Shown in pieces: positions 7,801 to 16,492 of a stretch of 61,219 nt of DNA (position 1 is its first letter; every line of letters begins with the position of its first letter). The notes beneath the pieces are model-generated. The model was not told the origin of the DNA, searched no databases, and saw only the letters and a program-made list of their open reading frames with translations. Source of the DNA: a virus. The stretch covers positions 1 to 61,219 of IMG/VR virus record IMGVR_UViG_3300017788_000001. One strand, written 5' to 3'. The position numbers were made by a program, and so were the translations under genes.

Positions 7801-9776
7801 TTAGAGGGCCGAAGCGGCAACCTCAAGACGGAACATCCAAGCCTCGTTGAGGCGGACACCCGCATACCACATCTTCCGTCTACTGTTACTTCAGCGCCGT
7901 GGTGAGCGCCTTAGGACCTAGATAACTATCTAGGCGGGTAGCTGTTTCCACTACCTCCGGTAATTTCGTACCGGGACAGACTATATCATCACCTTTACGA
8001 TGCTCAGTAAAGGGCGTCACGTTGTATCAACTACGGGCTAATCAGGCCCTTGTGGGTGATAAATCTATCTTATACCGCATACTATGGTGGACATAAGGCT
8101 CGATCATGGCTAGGAACTTAACGGCATTTGTCCTGTTCATAACCAAGTTGTACGTGCCTTTACCCGACTTATGTATAGCCACGTCTAGGCTGTGCACCAC
8201 CTTAAAGTACCGTTGCATTATGTAATGCTCTTCTAGAGAGAAGCCTTGCGTACACAGCTTTACACGTAAGCGGGCCAGTCTTTCTTCTCCGCTGGAATTA
8301 GTGTAGAACTTTTTCTCAAGACATCCGTCATCCATGTACCATATAGCCAGCCCTAGAGGACTTAACATGTTTAGCAGCTTTCGTGTGACCTTCTTGGGAT
8401 GACCACACAACTCAAGGAAAGGATTGAGCTTATTGATATGCTTTGACACTGCGTAGCATATCAGCCTTTCTTTTCCAAAACTGCTGGATGTCTGCGTCTT
8501 TACCCCGGAGCCTCTTAGATCACCTAGTAGAGAATCCTTCCACTTTAGATAATCTAGCTGCTTTATTCCGTGCCTCCAGCGCAGGGCTGTGTTACTTGTA
8601 GGTCCATTGGATCTTCTTAGGTGACCATCACCCAGTATGCTCCCTAAGATTAGTTGCTTTTGATTTTCAGATACTGGATATTTCATCCTTATCCTTTATG
8701 TAGTTGATTAGTCGTTGAGGGGAGGACTTTCACCTCTTCCCTGCTGATTGTCCTCGGCACCCTTGCCTTGGGCCGTTAGGAGTTTCCAGCATATAGTGAC
8801 GTTTTAGTTGCGCAGAAGATTAGGCCGCGAGGGCTAGTTCTTGTGTTAACGCAACGTAGCCACGCTGACCCAGCGGATCTTCGTAGGTCTCACCCATCTT
8901 GGGATTCTTGACCACGACATTAGCCGAGGAGCGTCCCTTCAGAGCAGTTGCAGCGAAAGCGTCCTGACCGAAGAACACGACAGGATACACGTCAACGTTG
9001 GTACCGTTGTGCAGGATACCAGTGGTGACGGCGGCGCCAGCACCAGCGAAGTAGGTCAGGTGAGGAAGCAGAATGAATCTGACATCCTGAACCTTACCGA
9101 TCTCCATATCGTGCAGCAGCTTTGTGGAGTCCGAGTAGTGCTCACGCGGGACGAAGCCCGAGACCGCGCGGATGTCCTGCTCAAGATTGGTGTGACCGAA
9201 AGCCACATAACCCGGAGCAACCGGCTGAGTGCTGATCTTCTCACTGGCAGTGATGATCTTGGTGATCGGCTTGGCCATCGCAACCTTGAGGGCGCGAGTA
9301 GCAAGCTGAACATCGCCGAGATCGATCGGAGCCTGCACAGTGGCACGAGAAGTGGCAGCACCGGAGTACGCCACGTTAGTGCCTGCGACGAGGGTGTTCC
9401 ACAGGATACGCTCCTTGGTAAGAGCGGCCTGTTCACCAGCGCCCATCGTGAACTGACGAAGATTGTCGTCTTCATGAGTTTCGATCAGAATGTCGGTGAA
9501 AGGAATCCACGCGCCGTACTGAGCGATGGTGCTGGACACATCTTCGTACACAACGCCGGTCGGCGAAGGAGTGATACCTTCGACCAGCTGTTCCATCGAA
9601 GCATTGAACGGAACCAGTCGACGCCACTTGACCAGCTGACCACTCTTCATGGGAACTTCAACCAGCTGCGCGAACTTCTCCAGCGCCAGCATCGGCTGGG
9701 CATGGGCGAGGAACTGCGCTACTGCATATAGACCAATGCGTACGCCGAGGTCCGCATATTGAACGCCTGAAAACAT
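7801..9776 (-). CDS. Major capsid protein (N4 gp56-like), split by a group I intron
   Basis: Exon 1 runs 9776-8848 and exon 2 runs 7876-7801, giving a 334-residue product. Without splicing, the frame stops at 8820 soon after DPLGQRGYVA. The missing C terminus lies 971 bases further on: KMWYAGVRLNEAWMFRLEVA and a stop, which matches the conserved end of N4-type capsid proteins. Joining after the second T of GCGTT and before GAAGATG leaves an open frame, puts U at the 5' exon end and G at the intron end, as group I introns require. A splice one base earlier (giving Trp instead of Leu) would leave C as the last intron base and is less likely. Preceded by the scaffold gene. Confidence 0.88.
7877..8847 (-). 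mobile_element. Group I intron in the capsid gene
   Basis: This 971-base insert separates the two capsid exons and holds a LAGLIDADG endonuclease gene (8042-8686). On the minus strand its 3' part reads GATATAGTCTGTCCCGG followed by a GGAGGTAGTGGAAAC segment, as in group I P7/P9 regions, and its 5' part has GGTGAAAGTCC and AACGACTA. Equivalent segments occur in the reductase intron at 45315-46147. Boundaries are inferred from the protein and from the U/G splice rule and could be off by one base. Confidence 0.85.
8042..8686 (-). CDS. LAGLIDADG homing endonuclease in capsid intron
   Basis: A 214-residue protein with two LAGLIDADG-type helices: LILGSILGDGHLRR near residues 12-25 and LGLAIWYMDDGCLEKK near residues 112-127, each with its acidic residue. 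Such single-chain enzymes cut an intronless allele at the insertion site and cause spread of the intron. It is carried wholly within the intron on the sense strand, ending about 165 bases before the 3' splice site, so it does not overlap the conserved 3' core. Expression probably depends on the unspliced capsid transcript. Confidence 0.9.
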   Translation of the reverse strand: MKYPVSENQKQLILGSILGDGHLRRSNGPTSNTALRWRHGIKQLDYLKWKDSLLGDLRGSGVKTQTSSSFGKERLICYAVSKHINKLNPFLELCGHPKKVTRKLLNMLSPLGLAIWYMDDGCLEKKFYTNSSGEERLARLRVKLCTQGFSLEEHYIMQRYFKVVHSLDVAIHKSGKGTYNLVMNRTNAVKFLAMIEPYVHHSMRYKIDLSPTRA

Positions 9777-9787
9777 TTGCTATCTCC

Positions 9788-10786
9788 TTAACGGATATTG
9801 TTCTCTTTGAGAATATCCTGATAAATCTGAGAATACAAAGCATCTTCATCTACCGGCCTGTTACCCTGCTTGTTAGCAGGAGAACGTGTAGTAGCCGTAG
9901 ACGCCAGTTTACGCTTACGAGCCTCTTCCACCGGATTAGGCTGAGTGGTCTCTTGGCTCTGCTGTGTAGTGCTCTGTGTCTCTTTTTGAGTGGACTGATT
10001 GAGAATCTCTACTACGCGAGGAAAGTCAGCCTTGAACGCCGACACAGCCATGGAGTATTCGTTGGCGAAAGACGACTCAGCAAGAGCGCGGTGCTCGGGC
10101 TGCAACATCTCCTTCCACTTGTCCCAGTAGTAACGCATGTCGCCTCCCGGCAAAATACGATCCACGTCTGGGTGAATCCTCTTGACTACTGCCAGCTCTT
10201 CTTCCAGATCTACTCCGTCATCGTCTACCTCAAGCTGGGGCGCGGCCTTGGTGGCGGCGTACTCCTCTCGCATTGCGGCAAGTGCATCGGCTAGGTCTTC
10301 GTCTGCGGCCCTCACTTCGTTAATCTTCTCTTCAGCCTTACTAGGCTTGCTAGCAGCAGTTTCTGCGGCTTGCTTCTTGTATTTGTCGACTTCTCTCTTT
10401 AGTCGTGACAACTCTGACTGCAGATGATTTACACGCCCGCTATTCGAGGACAGCGCATGCAACTGTCTCTTTAGGGCTTCAATCTCCTTAGCCAGAGGAT
10501 TGTCGGCGTCGGGCGTCGAGTTCTCGACGACGGACTGGTCTTCTTCCCCCTGCTCTTCTTCCTTCTTTTCCGCATTCTCGTCGGCAACAGCGTCAGCGTT
10601 GTCAGGCGGAGTTTCCTCGGACTGCTCCTGCTGTTCGCCTTGCTCAACTGAAAGCTTCATCAGACGATCGATTTCTTTATCATCGCCGTCACTCACGGCC
10701 TTGTTAAGGGCGGCGAAGTAGGCGTTATCGTCCATAACTGAGTTGGTATCCTGTTCAGTATCAGGCTGGTTCTTTTCGGTATTCAT
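9788..10786 (-). CDS. Capsid scaffolding protein
   Basis: A 332-residue, highly acidic and Gln/Glu-rich protein with a long coiled-coil region (about residues 95-145: KEIEALKRQLHALSSNSGRV, LSRLKREVDKYKKQ) and a basic C terminus. This composition and the place between the portal and the major capsid gene are standard for phage scaffolds, which shape the procapsid and are then lost. The C-terminal positively charged segment probably contacts the capsid protein. There is no visible protease domain. Confidence 0.8.
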   Translation of the reverse strand: MNTEKNQPDTEQDTNSVMDDNAYFAALNKAVSDGDDKEIDRLMKLSVEQGEQQEQSEETPPDNADAVADENAEKKEEEQGEEDQSVVENSTPDADNPLAKEIEALKRQLHALSSNSGRVNHLQSELSRLKREVDKYKKQAAETAASKPSKAEEKINEVRAADEDLADALAAMREEYAATKAAPQLEVDDDGVDLEEELAVVKRIHPDVDRILPGGDMRYYWDKWKEMLQPEHRALAESSFANEYSMAVSAFKADFPRVVEILNQSTQKETQSTTQQSQETTQPNPVEEARKRKLASTATTRSPANKQGNRPVDEDALYSQIYQDILKENNIR

Positions 10787-10803
10787 TGGTTAATCTCCGG
10801 TTC

Positions 10804-11016
10804 TCATCCTTGGGGTGGCGGTGTATACGGCCCCTTACCTAGACCAAGCAGCTTGTTTATAAAAGCGGCTTTGCCTCTCAGCTGCTGCGTCTCTTCAGCT
10901 GTCGTATCATGTGCGGCTAGTTTCTTGTAGACTGACTGGAGTTCATTCTCCAGCCAGCCCGTGAATTTAGCCCATTCCCCAGAGCTGGGCTCTGGTCTGA
11001 AGTGAGCATACATCAT
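10804..11016 (-). CDS. Small protein between portal and scaffold genes
   Basis: A 70-residue protein (MMYAHFRPEPSSGEWAKFTG) with a helical centre and a Pro/Gly tail. It starts at the last base of the portal gene stop, so it is translationally coupled. Not recognised; small genes here in other podophages often encode head-assembly helpers. Confidence 0.6.
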   Translation of the reverse strand: MMYAHFRPEPSSGEWAKFTGWLENELQSVYKKLAAHDTTAEETQQLRGKAAFINKLLGLGKGPYTPPPQG

Positions 11017-13163
11017 CAGATACCTGTTCCTTTCTCTCTCTTGAGTTCCAGTTCTTCCGATATTAGCAGCTGATCAATCTCCTTCTGCTGCCCTCTCATT
11101 CCTTCGATGAAGATCTTGGCTTGGCTGTCATTCTCCTTGATCATCAGCTTGGTTTCAACATCAAGTTGCTTCTCTTCTCTACGAGCGGAAAGCTGAATCA
11201 TTTCCTTTTCTACCTCTGCTCTAGCCTTGATCACCTGCGCCTGAGCCTCTTGTACTCGGGCGTAGTTTGCAGACATTCTCTCTTCGTGCTCCCACGCTGC
11301 GCGTTGCTGGGCCTCCTGCATTTCAAACTGCAGTCTTGCCTCATTTAGCGCAAGTTCCCTATCAGCTCTCTGTCCTTCAGCTGCTTTGATTTCAAGCTCA
11401 ATCATCTGGGGATTAGGCTGCTGCTGGGCCTGCTGCGCTGCCTGCTGATACTCTTCTTCAGTACGAATGATCTTGCCCGGAGGCAGGCTCATCGTGTGTA
11501 GACGGGTGCGAGCAAGTTCGTCAACATTCACCCACAACGCAAGAGCCGGGTTCTGGGCTGTCTCCATGGATAGGCGCTCAAGGTCTCTGACATACAGCTG
11601 CTTGTTCTTGTAAGCAGAGCTAGATCTGACATCGATCGAGTAGTCACCCTTGATCTCTTCCTTCGGATTGTACTGCATATTCCAACCGTACATACGACGA
11701 ATGATCTTCTCCGTGATGTGGTCGTCCCACTCTTCCGACAAGAAGTCCAGAAGTGTGGTGGAGTTCTGCTGCATCACCAGCTGTCCTGTAGCCGACTCAG
11801 CTGCTTGCGGAGAAGGCATACCAGAAGCAAGTGCTGTCGTAGCTGACTCCTCCTCTGCGAACTGACGTGCCAGCTGTAGCATCGGCATAATGTTGGCAAT
11901 AACGTTAGTCGGATACCAGAACTTGATGGCGTCATCCATTTTGGCTGACGGGTCTGTCAGCAACCACACCTTGTTAGGCGTGATGTCCCACACACCGTCT
12001 GCTGGCTGAATGTACTGATGGTACATGCTAACCTGTGGACCGGAAGTCAGCGAAGCGTTGTCGAGCATCATGTGGTACGCCTGCGTCACGACATGCTGTG
12101 CATCTCCAAGAAGCAGTGGATGACCAAACCCAAACGGAGACGTGGGGTCTTCCTTCCATACAGAAACTGCGTACGGAGTTTCACAAGCGCCCTCAATGTT
12201 CTCAAGCTCCATGCGAATGATCTTGCCGCAGCATACCCACACTTCACCGTAATACTCAGAGGTAGGCGTTTCGTACGTGGGCTCAAGGCCCAGCTTCGCC
12301 ACCACGTCATACGACACCGGGCCGTGATACTCGATCACAGTGTATCTGTCTTTGTACATGTGGGGCTGGCCCCAAGTCAGTGCGTTTATCTTTGACAGAT
12401 AGTTAGAGTTATAGTGGCTGGCCTTTACGCCACGTTCCTTGGAGAGGACATCCGCGATAACCGATGCATCAAAGCCTCTACTGCGTCTCAGAAGAGACAG
12501 GTCTAGGGCTGTCATAGGATGCAACTCTATGTCGGACATGGACTCCGCATGCCTCTGAACGCTCAGATCGGGGTAGAACCGCCACAGGCTGACGTGCTCG
12601 ATGCCGGGCTTCTTGTCCTCGACGAATTCAGGCACCCAGACCTCGCCCTGCTTGACGTACTTTGTGCGCAGCTTACCTGTGTTAACAGGTCCCTTGAGTA
12701 CACCCGAACCAAGAATAACGCGTTCCGCCATCGCCCTACGGGCGTGCATGGGATACTTACATTCCTCAAGCTGCGCCGCAATCTCCTTCTCCATACCACG
12801 GCACTTTTCGGCTGTTTCCTTGGTGTCGTCGTTGGCCGGCGGCCACAGATCCCAGTTCTTGTCACCAATGGCAAACTGCATGGACACACAATTAGCCACA
12901 GCTGTGTCACACTTGGTGCGCACAATGTTAGGGGTAGGGCGTCTACGACGCGTGTCTGACTCGAAAGGACGGTCAGGATTGAAGTACCCATCGTCTGTCA
13001 GCGGGCTGTTGTACAACCTAATGCACTCTTGCCACTGACGCTCTTTTGCAACACGGTCATTAGCCCGCAAACAGAATTCATCTTCTATCTGCTTGGCCAG
13101 CCCTGCCAGAATAGCCTCACGCTCTGCGTCGCCAGTCTCGGGCTTCTTGTCGTTTTCAGACAT
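11016..13163 (-). CDS. Portal protein (head-tail connector)
   Basis: A 715-residue portal of the large podophage type. The N-terminal half has the expected mixed alpha/beta stem and wing pattern (RRRPTPNIVRTKCDTAVANC near residue 76; VSLWRFYPDLSVQ near residue 195), and the C-terminal part from about residue 575 is a long Gln/Glu-rich helix like the barrel helix of P22-type portals. It overlaps the large terminase gene by eight bases. Twelve copies would form the DNA entry channel at one capsid vertex. Confidence 0.85.
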   Translation of the reverse strand: MSENDKKPETGDAEREAILAGLAKQIEDEFCLRANDRVAKERQWQECIRLYNSPLTDDGYFNPDRPFESDTRRRRPTPNIVRTKCDTAVANCVSMQFAIGDKNWDLWPPANDDTKETAEKCRGMEKEIAAQLEECKYPMHARRAMAERVILGSGVLKGPVNTGKLRTKYVKQGEVWVPEFVEDKKPGIEHVSLWRFYPDLSVQRHAESMSDIELHPMTALDLSLLRRSRGFDASVIADVLSKERGVKASHYNSNYLSKINALTWGQPHMYKDRYTVIEYHGPVSYDVVAKLGLEPTYETPTSEYYGEVWVCCGKIIRMELENIEGACETPYAVSVWKEDPTSPFGFGHPLLLGDAQHVVTQAYHMMLDNASLTSGPQVSMYHQYIQPADGVWDITPNKVWLLTDPSAKMDDAIKFWYPTNVIANIMPMLQLARQFAEEESATTALASGMPSPQAAESATGQLVMQQNSTTLLDFLSEEWDDHITEKIIRRMYGWNMQYNPKEEIKGDYSIDVRSSSAYKNKQLYVRDLERLSMETAQNPALALWVNVDELARTRLHTMSLPPGKIIRTEEEYQQAAQQAQQQPNPQMIELEIKAAEGQRADRELALNEARLQFEMQEAQQRAAWEHEERMSANYARVQEAQAQVIKARAEVEKEMIQLSARREEKQLDVETKLMIKENDSQAKIFIEGMRGQQKEIDQLLISEELELKREKGTGI

Positions 13164-14748
13164 TGTATCTAGTTCCCTTGTAGTTTACGCCAGCAATGGG
13201 CCCCGTTGTTTTTCTGGAGATCATTCTGTTCATATTATTGATGACATACCGTGCAGCGTCCATCAAGTGATCGTCTTCATCGACGACATGCCCTCGCTGG
13301 TCACGTCTGTACAGCATATACTCTTTCTGGAAGTTTGTGAGAGTGCTAAAGACTCGGGCCTTACCTGTAGCGAAACGCTGTGCCAGTGCTTGAATCCCGG
13401 ACTCCCTTTCATTCTTGGCTAGGAACAGCTTGAGTCCCATTCCCTTGTACATAGTCCAGAGCTTCTTGCCGTCTGTCTGGCTACGTCCGCGAGTCGCGGG
13501 ATCAATCGCTCCGTTAATCCACTCACCCATACTCTTGATCGCATGAGCGTGAAGGTAAGGCTCGTCGCCTCCCTTGTAATGCTCGGCGTAGAAATAGAGG
13601 GTATCTGAGTTGGGGTCTAGAGCAGCCCATATAACAGCTGTCCTGTTCCAGCCCACGTCCATTCCATACATCCTAGGCCACGAATCTGGAATCTCGAATG
13701 GAGGACACACAACCTGCTCGATCGGTGTAGAAAACACGTTACCTGCTCCCATTGATGGAATACCCTTGGATCGCGCAGCGCGCAGGTGCTCAGGAGTATC
13801 TTCCAGAAGTCGTGCCTTGGTTGCTGCCGTGAGCCATGGAGCGTCGTCCCAGCCCGCCTGTATCACTGCCTTCTTCTTGGTAGCCCCTACGGCCTCCTCT
13901 CCCTCAGCGTCCTCTTCGTCAGACAAGGCCACGATAGGCTTTGCTCCTAGAAGGAAATCCGCCTTTCGGCAGAAGTTAACCACCATGCGGGTAAGACCTT
14001 CCAGCGGCGTGAATGTCGCGAAAATGATACCATCTGTGGTAGCTGTACGGATGTTACATTCGTTCCATATCTCGATAGGGCATTCTTCGTCACACCAGAT
14101 CCAGTGCATCTGCGTTCCCATGAACGCCTGAATATCCTGCTTGTAGTTCTTGAACCCGATTGTAGACCAGCCGCCGGACACGTGCTTGATGCGTATCATG
14201 TCTACAGCGCCTGTAACGCCCTGCAGAGCCGTGCAACGTCCCAGCGTGTGTGCCGGTAGCATACCAGTGCCCCACGATCCTATGTCACCTAGCAGCTCTT
14301 TTTGCACAGTGTCGCGAACAGTACGTGCGTCAGGTCCAGCAACCCAGCCCTGTGTCGGGCCGTCAAAACGCCTACCACTCCACCAGCTCGGATATAAACC
14401 AGTTGCATGAACAGCCGCTTCATACGCCCCGCATACAGACTTTCCTACGCGGTTAGCCGCCATGAACAGACGTTCAGGGTAGATGATACCTGCGTCAAAG
14501 AATGCCTTGTGTTTCGGTGTCGCTTCGAGAGGGTAGCCGGACGCCTCAGAGAACCACTTGTCCATGCCGCTGGCGGTCTTCATGCCTTGCAGCTGTCGTG
14601 CCAGTTCTACAGCACGGGCAAGATCTCTAGCGTATCCAGCGGATGTCTGGTTAGACGGCAAGGACTTCAACAAATCCTCACCGTCATCGAAGGAAGGGAT
14701 GGAAGCGAGGAAGTCCAGACTTAATTCTTGTGAAAATTTCTCGCTCAT
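13156..14748 (-). CDS. terL: Terminase large subunit
   Basis: A 530-residue packaging motor. The ATPase domain has a Walker A-like AANRVGKS near residue 96 and a Walker B HWIWCDEECP near residue 216, with the coupling segment TFTPLEGLTRMV near residue 246. The nuclease domain begins with YGMDVGWNRTAV near residue 363, which supplies the first catalytic Asp. It translocates DNA into the prohead and cuts concatemers. It follows the small subunit gene by seven bases and overlaps the portal gene. Length is normal. Confidence 0.95.
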   Translation of the reverse strand: MSEKFSQELSLDFLASIPSFDDGEDLLKSLPSNQTSAGYARDLARAVELARQLQGMKTASGMDKWFSEASGYPLEATPKHKAFFDAGIIYPERLFMAANRVGKSVCGAYEAAVHATGLYPSWWSGRRFDGPTQGWVAGPDARTVRDTVQKELLGDIGSWGTGMLPAHTLGRCTALQGVTGAVDMIRIKHVSGGWSTIGFKNYKQDIQAFMGTQMHWIWCDEECPIEIWNECNIRTATTDGIIFATFTPLEGLTRMVVNFCRKADFLLGAKPIVALSDEEDAEGEEAVGATKKKAVIQAGWDDAPWLTAATKARLLEDTPEHLRAARSKGIPSMGAGNVFSTPIEQVVCPPFEIPDSWPRMYGMDVGWNRTAVIWAALDPNSDTLYFYAEHYKGGDEPYLHAHAIKSMGEWINGAIDPATRGRSQTDGKKLWTMYKGMGLKLFLAKNERESGIQALAQRFATGKARVFSTLTNFQKEYMLYRRDQRGHVVDEDDHLMDAARYVINNMNRMISRKTTGPIAGVNYKGTRYNV

Positions 14749-14755
14749 ACTTTCC

Positions 14756-15172
14756 TTATGCTGCGTTAGTGGTCAGGTGACGCACAAGCTCAGGGTCTTT
14801 CTCTTGAAGCTTCTTGACCAAGGACGAGAATTCGCTACGCAGCTGGTCAGCGCTGATGTCGCCTGTACCGTCCTGCGAAGTTTCCACCTTGTCCTTCCAT
14901 CCATACATGTTCTTCATGGCGAAGTTGAACAGAGCGGTGTTGAATCCCTGCTTGGTGAAGCTCTTGCGTAGAGTTTCCATGTACCATGCGTGCGCTATGG
15001 TGCGGCCATGATCGATTAGATTGGCGAAAGCCTCACTATCGGCATACATCCTGTCAAAACGACTACGCGTAATACCTAGAAGCTTGCAGATCTCAACATC
15101 AGAGGCGCCTTGCTCGTACAGATCCAGTACCTCGTCCCACTTATTCGGTGATTTCTGTGGAGACTGGCTCAT
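14756..15172 (-). CDS. terS: Terminase small subunit
   Basis: A 138-residue protein with an N-terminal helix-turn-helix (WDEVLDLYEQGASDVEICKL, then GITRSRFDRMY), which would bind the packaging site, and a FNFAMKNMYGWKDK segment near residue 80 that is common in small terminases. The C-terminal helix is acidic and probably joins the large subunit. Directly precedes the large subunit gene in the same operon. Its start overlaps the end of the gene upstream by 32 bases. Confidence 0.88.
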   Translation of the reverse strand: MSQSPQKSPNKWDEVLDLYEQGASDVEICKLLGITRSRFDRMYADSEAFANLIDHGRTIAHAWYMETLRKSFTKQGFNTALFNFAMKNMYGWKDKVETSQDGTGDISADQLRSEFSSLVKKLQEKDPELVRHLTTNAA

Positions 15173-15482
15173 TGTCTGCTCCTACGCTGCTGGGCGGGAT
15201 GAACGCTTGCGAAGTATCCTGATTCAGGATCTCTGCAATCGGATAAACCTCTGCATCACCGTCCTCACCCCTGTTCAGACCCACCAGAAGCATCACTGGA
15301 GCGTTGTCTGTCTTCCTTTTAGCGGTCATTACGCCGATTGTGTTGGTGAATACACCACGATAGAACAGATCTAGTACCTGAAAGGGTGCTGGGTTATCCT
15401 GCTCGTCCGTGAAAACCCACGGAATCATCTCGTTTTCGAGAATCGTTGGTGCATTATTTGCAATTTCATTGGTCTCTGCCAC
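15141..15482 (-). CDS. Hypothetical protein upstream of terminase
   Basis: A 113-residue acidic protein, not recognised. It has a beta-rich centre (VLDLFYRGVFTNTIGVMTAK, then PVMLLVGLNRGE) and no membrane segment or signal peptide. It ends within the small terminase gene (overlap 32 bases) and starts just after a structured 73-base inverted repeat, so it may belong to the packaging sub-operon. Confidence 0.65.
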   Translation of the reverse strand: MAETNEIANNAPTILENEMIPWVFTDEQDNPAPFQVLDLFYRGVFTNTIGVMTAKRKTDNAPVMLLVGLNRGEDGDAEVYPIAEILNQDTSQAFIPPSSVGADNEPVSTEITE

Positions 15483-15508
15483 TGTCTTTCTCCTGATTGA
15501 GTAAGGTT

Positions 15509-15581
15509 GTGTGGGCGGACAACGCTAGCCGAGTGCTTTTCCGTACTATTGTCGTCCACCGCTGCCTGTTGCCGCCCACAC
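15509..15581. other. Long inverted repeat between endolysin and terminase genes
   Basis: GTGTGGGCGG (15509-15518) and CCGCCCACAC (15572-15581) are perfect complements. The enclosed 53 bases can extend the stem further (GGAC near the left arm, GTCC near the right). On the leftward transcript this gives a stable cruciform or hairpin in the only clear gap of the late operon (15483-15587). It lacks a T-tract, so a processing site, packaging site or attenuator are all possible. Confidence 0.7.
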
Positions 15582-15587
15582 GATTCA

Positions 15588-16145
15588 TTAAACCTGATGC
15601 TCTCTGGCTATTTTGCCTGTCTCAAGACGCTCTACAAGCTCTTTGGCCCTATTACCTACCTGTTTAAACCACAACGACTTGCGTAGATTGGTACCTGCTG
15701 CTGCATACTTTCCGCTGTTCAACAGACTTAGTGTCGTGTCAAACTTGGACAAGCGTTCTGTTCCCATATTAAAGATCAGATTAGCCACTACCGTCTGTGC
15801 GTAAAGAGGGAACTTCGTTCTCCATCCCGGAGTGAGGCTGTCAAGACCCTTCACGTGATCGATCACTTCCTCTTTTAGACGCTCGACGGACCGTGTGTGA
15901 GTGATCGTGCTGTTCACATTCACACCTCTGGTGAAGCCGTGACCAACAGTCCACGGTCTTCCGTTAACCTCGTTAAGGTTCAGCTCCTTCAAAATCTCAG
16001 CTGCCGGGCGAAGACCCCACTTGCGGGCTCTGCCGCCAAACGCCTTACCGATTTTTGAAAGAGGGTCTGGGTAGGCGTATGGCCTAAACCCTTCGTGTCT
16101 CTCAAGATCGGACAACACCTGCTTCATGTATGCTGGATCAGCCAT
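15588..16145 (-). CDS. Endolysin, T4-lysozyme-type (GH24)
   Basis: A 185-residue muramidase. Residues 12-27 (LERHEGFRPYAYPDPL) carry the catalytic Glu followed by the AYPD segment, and WTVGHGFTRGV near residue 65 replaces the usual TxGYG motif. The C-terminal part (NLIFNMGTERLSKFDTTL, then ELVERLETG) is the GH24 helical lobe. About 30 residues are inserted between the AYPD and GHG motifs. No signal peptide or membrane anchor is seen, so export would rely on the holin at 53224-53628, which is far away in the same late block. Confidence 0.85.
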   Translation of the reverse strand: MADPAYMKQVLSDLERHEGFRPYAYPDPLSKIGKAFGGRARKWGLRPAAEILKELNLNEVNGRPWTVGHGFTRGVNVNSTITHTRSVERLKEEVIDHVKGLDSLTPGWRTKFPLYAQTVVANLIFNMGTERLSKFDTTLSLLNSGKYAAAGTNLRKSLWFKQVGNRAKELVERLETGKIAREHQV

Positions 16146-16492
16146 TATAGTTCCACCTCTAGTTCCGCCGTCACGGTATCAGATGCCGCATAACTACCGT
16201 TACCTGTGTCAGTGACTTCACATTTCAACACGCCAGACCGTAGCCCGGCAGCGCCTGTATCGGTGATGATAGTACACGTCGCTGACGTGGAGTTTAAAAT
16301 ACTCATACCAGAGCCTCCTGAGTCCCACGACCACGCATAGGTGAATGCGCCCACACCGTCTGTCACATTAGCTGTGACAGCTGCAGACGCCTGCGACGGA
16401 GCTGCGGAGGAACTGTAAACAGGGTCCGGTGTTATATTAACCGTGTGATTTGTTACACCACTTCTATGCATCATCAACTGCACTACGGCCAT
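16145..16492 (-). CDS. Ig-like domain virion protein
   Basis: A 115-residue protein with an immunoglobulin-like fold pattern: alternating beta strands with FTYAWSWDSGGSGMSIL near residue 50, then CTIITDT and GVLKCEVTDTGNGSYAASD, close to the PKD/Ig-like domains added to phage tail and head surfaces. It starts at the last base of the fibre gene stop and ends on the start of the endolysin gene. Probably a surface-exposed adhesion or decoration domain. Confidence 0.7.
   Translation of the reverse strand: MAVVQLMMHRSGVTNHTVNITPDPVYSSSAAPSQASAAVTANVTDGVGAFTYAWSWDSGGSGMSILNSTSATCTIITDTGAAGLRSGVLKCEVTDTGNGSYAASDTVTAELEVEL

Noticed and set aside
8820-9776. Complete 318-residue capsid protein
   Set aside because: The last residues are intron-encoded; the conserved C terminus is found beyond the intron.
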